A DNA stretch of 7,182 nucleotides, taken from the NCBI GenBank assembly GCA_021782055.1, contig JAJXVP010000136.1:1-7182 (forward strand), read 5' to 3'. Shown piece by piece: positions 5,806 to 7,182 of the stretch. Position numbers and translations under genes: made by a program. The stretch's first letter is position 1; every line of letters starts with the position of its first letter. The notes below the pieces were generated by a model that did no database searches, was not told the DNA's origin, and saw nothing but the letters and a program-made list of their open reading frames with translations. Source of the stretch: a bacterium (GTDB lineage: Bacteria > Spirochaetota > Spirochaetia > JABEVK01).

Positions 5806-7182
5806 TGTACGACACCTTTGTCGGTTTAGAAATCCACATTCACCTATTAACCAAGAGCAAGGTTTTCTGCTCGTGTAAAGCCCATTACGGCGATGAACCC
5901 AACACCAATGTTTGTCCAGTCTGTCTGGGTTACCCCGGGGTTTTGCCTGTTTTGAACGAAGAGGCTATCAAGCTCGCCTACGTGGTGGCCCAGGCCCTTA
6001 ACTGCCGGCTTTCGCCACGCACCCTGTTTGAGCGTAAAAACTACTTCTACCCCGACCTCCCAAAAAACTACCAGATCAGCCAGTTCCGCGATCCTGTCGG
6101 CGAAAACGGATTTATCGATGTCCCGCTGGGTGAGGGGGTTACCAAGAGGATTCGCATTCACGACGTCCACCTCGAAGAGGACGCCGGCAAGATGATTCAC
6201 GCCGGCGACATGAGCTTGTGCGACTACAACCGAACCGGTTACCCCCTGCTTGAAATCGTTACCGAACCAGACCTTTCGGGCGGCGAAGAGGCCGAGAGGT
6301 TTCTTCAGTACTTTCAGCGCGTGGTTCGCTACCTTCATGTCTCGGATGGAAACATGGAAGAAGGTTCGCTCCGTTGCGACGCCAACATCTCGATCAACAA
6401 GACCGGTGGCGGTTTGGGAACGAAAGTTGAGGTCAAAAACCTTAACTCCAGTCGGTTTGTCCGCAAAGCCCTTGAGTTTGAGTTCAAACGGCAAAGCGCC
6501 CAGTTTGAAGCCGGTACACGCATTGTTCAAGAGACCCGCCTGTGGAACGAGAACCGCGATGTGACCGAGTCGATGCGCAGTAAAGAATCAAGTCACGACT
6601 ACCGGTACTTCCCTGAGCCTGACTTGCCACCCTTTGTACCGTCCGGTGACTTTCTTCGGCTCGTGGACAGCTTGCAGGTGGAATTGCCCCTCGCCCGCCG
6701 TGAACGTCTCAAGACGACCTGGGGGCTAAGCGCCGAGCAGGCAGACTTTGTCAGCGAGTCGAAGAGTCTGGCCGATTACTTTGAAACGACCGCTAAAGCC
6801 AGTGGTCAAGGCGCATCGGTGGCGAACTGGCTGATGGGCGACGTCCAAAAAGAGCTTAAGCACTTTGACCTCACGCTCGAGGCGAGCCCCTTGTCGAGCG
6901 CCCGACTGGCTCAACTGGTGACCCTTTTGGAATCGGGCCGCATCCATATCAAGATTGCCAAACAACTGCTGATTGCTGTTTTTGAAGAAAACAAAGACCC
7001 CGAAACTCTCGTTAAAGAAAAGGGATGGGAAGCCATCACCACCGAAAGCCAGCTTCAACCCATTCTGGATAAGGTGTTTGCCGAGCATTCCGGTGTGGTG
7101 GACGCCATTCGCGCGGGTGATCAACGGCAAAAGGGCTTTTTGGTGGGGCAGGTGATGCAGGCCACCGGAGGGCGCGCCGCAC
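5805..7182 (+). CDS. gatB: Glu-tRNA(Gln)/Asp-tRNA(Asn) amidotransferase subunit B, last residues beyond window
   Basis: GatB binds the misacylated tRNA, activates the Glu or Asp side chain with ATP, and amidates it with ammonia from GatA. I translated 459 residues to the right edge with no stop or frameshift. The usual length is ~475, and the FLVGQVMQATGGRA motif near the family's C-terminal end has just been reached, so only about 15-20 residues are missing. Marks in order are GLEIHIHL at 7-14 (conserved E9, H11), zinc ligands C22, C24, C37 and C40 (FCSC, CPVC), RKNYFYPDLPKNYQISQF at 77-94, HLEEDAGK at 122-129, the GatB signature DYNRTGYPLLEIVTEP at 140-155, MEEGSLRCDANIS at 184-196, and DYRYFPEPDL at 265-274. 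The helical and YqeY-like tail that contacts tRNA follows from about 300. Asn is written AAC in 16 of 17 cases, suggesting selection for strong expression. Whether it serves Gln-tRNA, Asn-tRNA or both depends on which synthetases the genome lacks. Confidence 0.97.
   Translation, partial: MYDTFVGLEIHIHLLTKSKVFCSCKAHYGDEPNTNVCPVCLGYPGVLPVLNEEAIKLAYVVAQALNCRLSPRTLFERKNYFYPDLPKNYQISQFRDPVGENGFIDVPLGEGVTKRIRIHDVHLEEDAGKMIHAGDMSLCDYNRTGYPLLEIVTEPDLSGGEEAERFLQYFQRVVRYLHVSDGNMEEGSLRCDANISINKTGGGLGTKVEVKNLNSSRFVRKALEFEFKRQSAQFEAGTRIVQETRLWNENRDVTESMRSKESSHDYRYFPEPDLPPFVPSGDFLRLVDSLQVELPLARRERLKTTWGLSAEQADFVSESKSLADYFETTAKASGQGASVANWLMGDVQKELKHFDLTLEASPLSSARLAQLVTLLESGRIHIKIAKQLLIAVFEENKDPETLVKEKGWEAITTESQLQPILDKVFAEHSGVVDAIRAGDQRQKGFLVGQVMQATGGRAA

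Noticed and set aside
5847..6530. A 227-codon open frame on the minus strand opposite gatB
   Set aside because: It lies wholly antisense to strongly conserved gatB sequence and resembles no family I know; it is explained by the codon bias of gatB.

Overview
The window is ordinary, densely packed bacterial chromosome. It holds one gene on the minus strand, cut by the left edge, and a divergent block of six co-oriented plus-strand genes that is cut by the right edge inside its last gene. No RNA gene, insertion sequence, CRISPR array, attachment site or clear terminator is visible. Apart from the ~100-base divergent spacer and 35 bases before gatC, everything is coding, with gaps of 9 bases or less or short stop/start overlaps.

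Layout: a MATE-family efflux transporter (minus strand, C-terminus missing) faces a spacer rich in G-tracts. Then come a YhhN/TMEM86-family lysoplasmalogenase-like membrane protein, an ArsB/SLC13-type (CitMHS) anion permease whose start overlaps the end of the previous gene, and a 350-residue regulator of the NrtR/COG4111 type (degenerate Nudix domain plus winged helix, best known as the 'NAD regulator in Alphaproteobacteria'). The block ends with gatC, gatA and gatB, the three subunits of the tRNA-dependent amidotransferase that turns Glu-tRNA(Gln) and/or Asp-tRNA(Asn) into the correctly charged tRNA.

Organism: GatCAB shows that this bacterium makes at least one of Gln-tRNA or Asn-tRNA by the indirect route. 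GatB keeps the four zinc-ligand cysteines, which alphaproteobacterial GatB, as I recall it, lacks. GatA and GatB wording (for example the SSLEVIG stretch in GatA) reminds me most of spirochaetes. This is inference from memory of the families; no search was run. The regulator, in contrast, reads like an alphaproteobacterial COG4111 protein, so either that family is wider than its name or it was transferred.

How the genes may work together: gatC-gatA-gatB clearly form one functional and transcriptional unit. The three genes before them are spaced like an operon but have no obvious functional link to tRNA amidation. A promoter-like TTGACA at the regulator/gatC junction suggests gatCAB can be transcribed on its own. 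The most interesting point is the NAD-type regulator sitting between transporter genes and gatCAB with no NAD-metabolism gene in view. I found no convincing evidence of a wholly new system.
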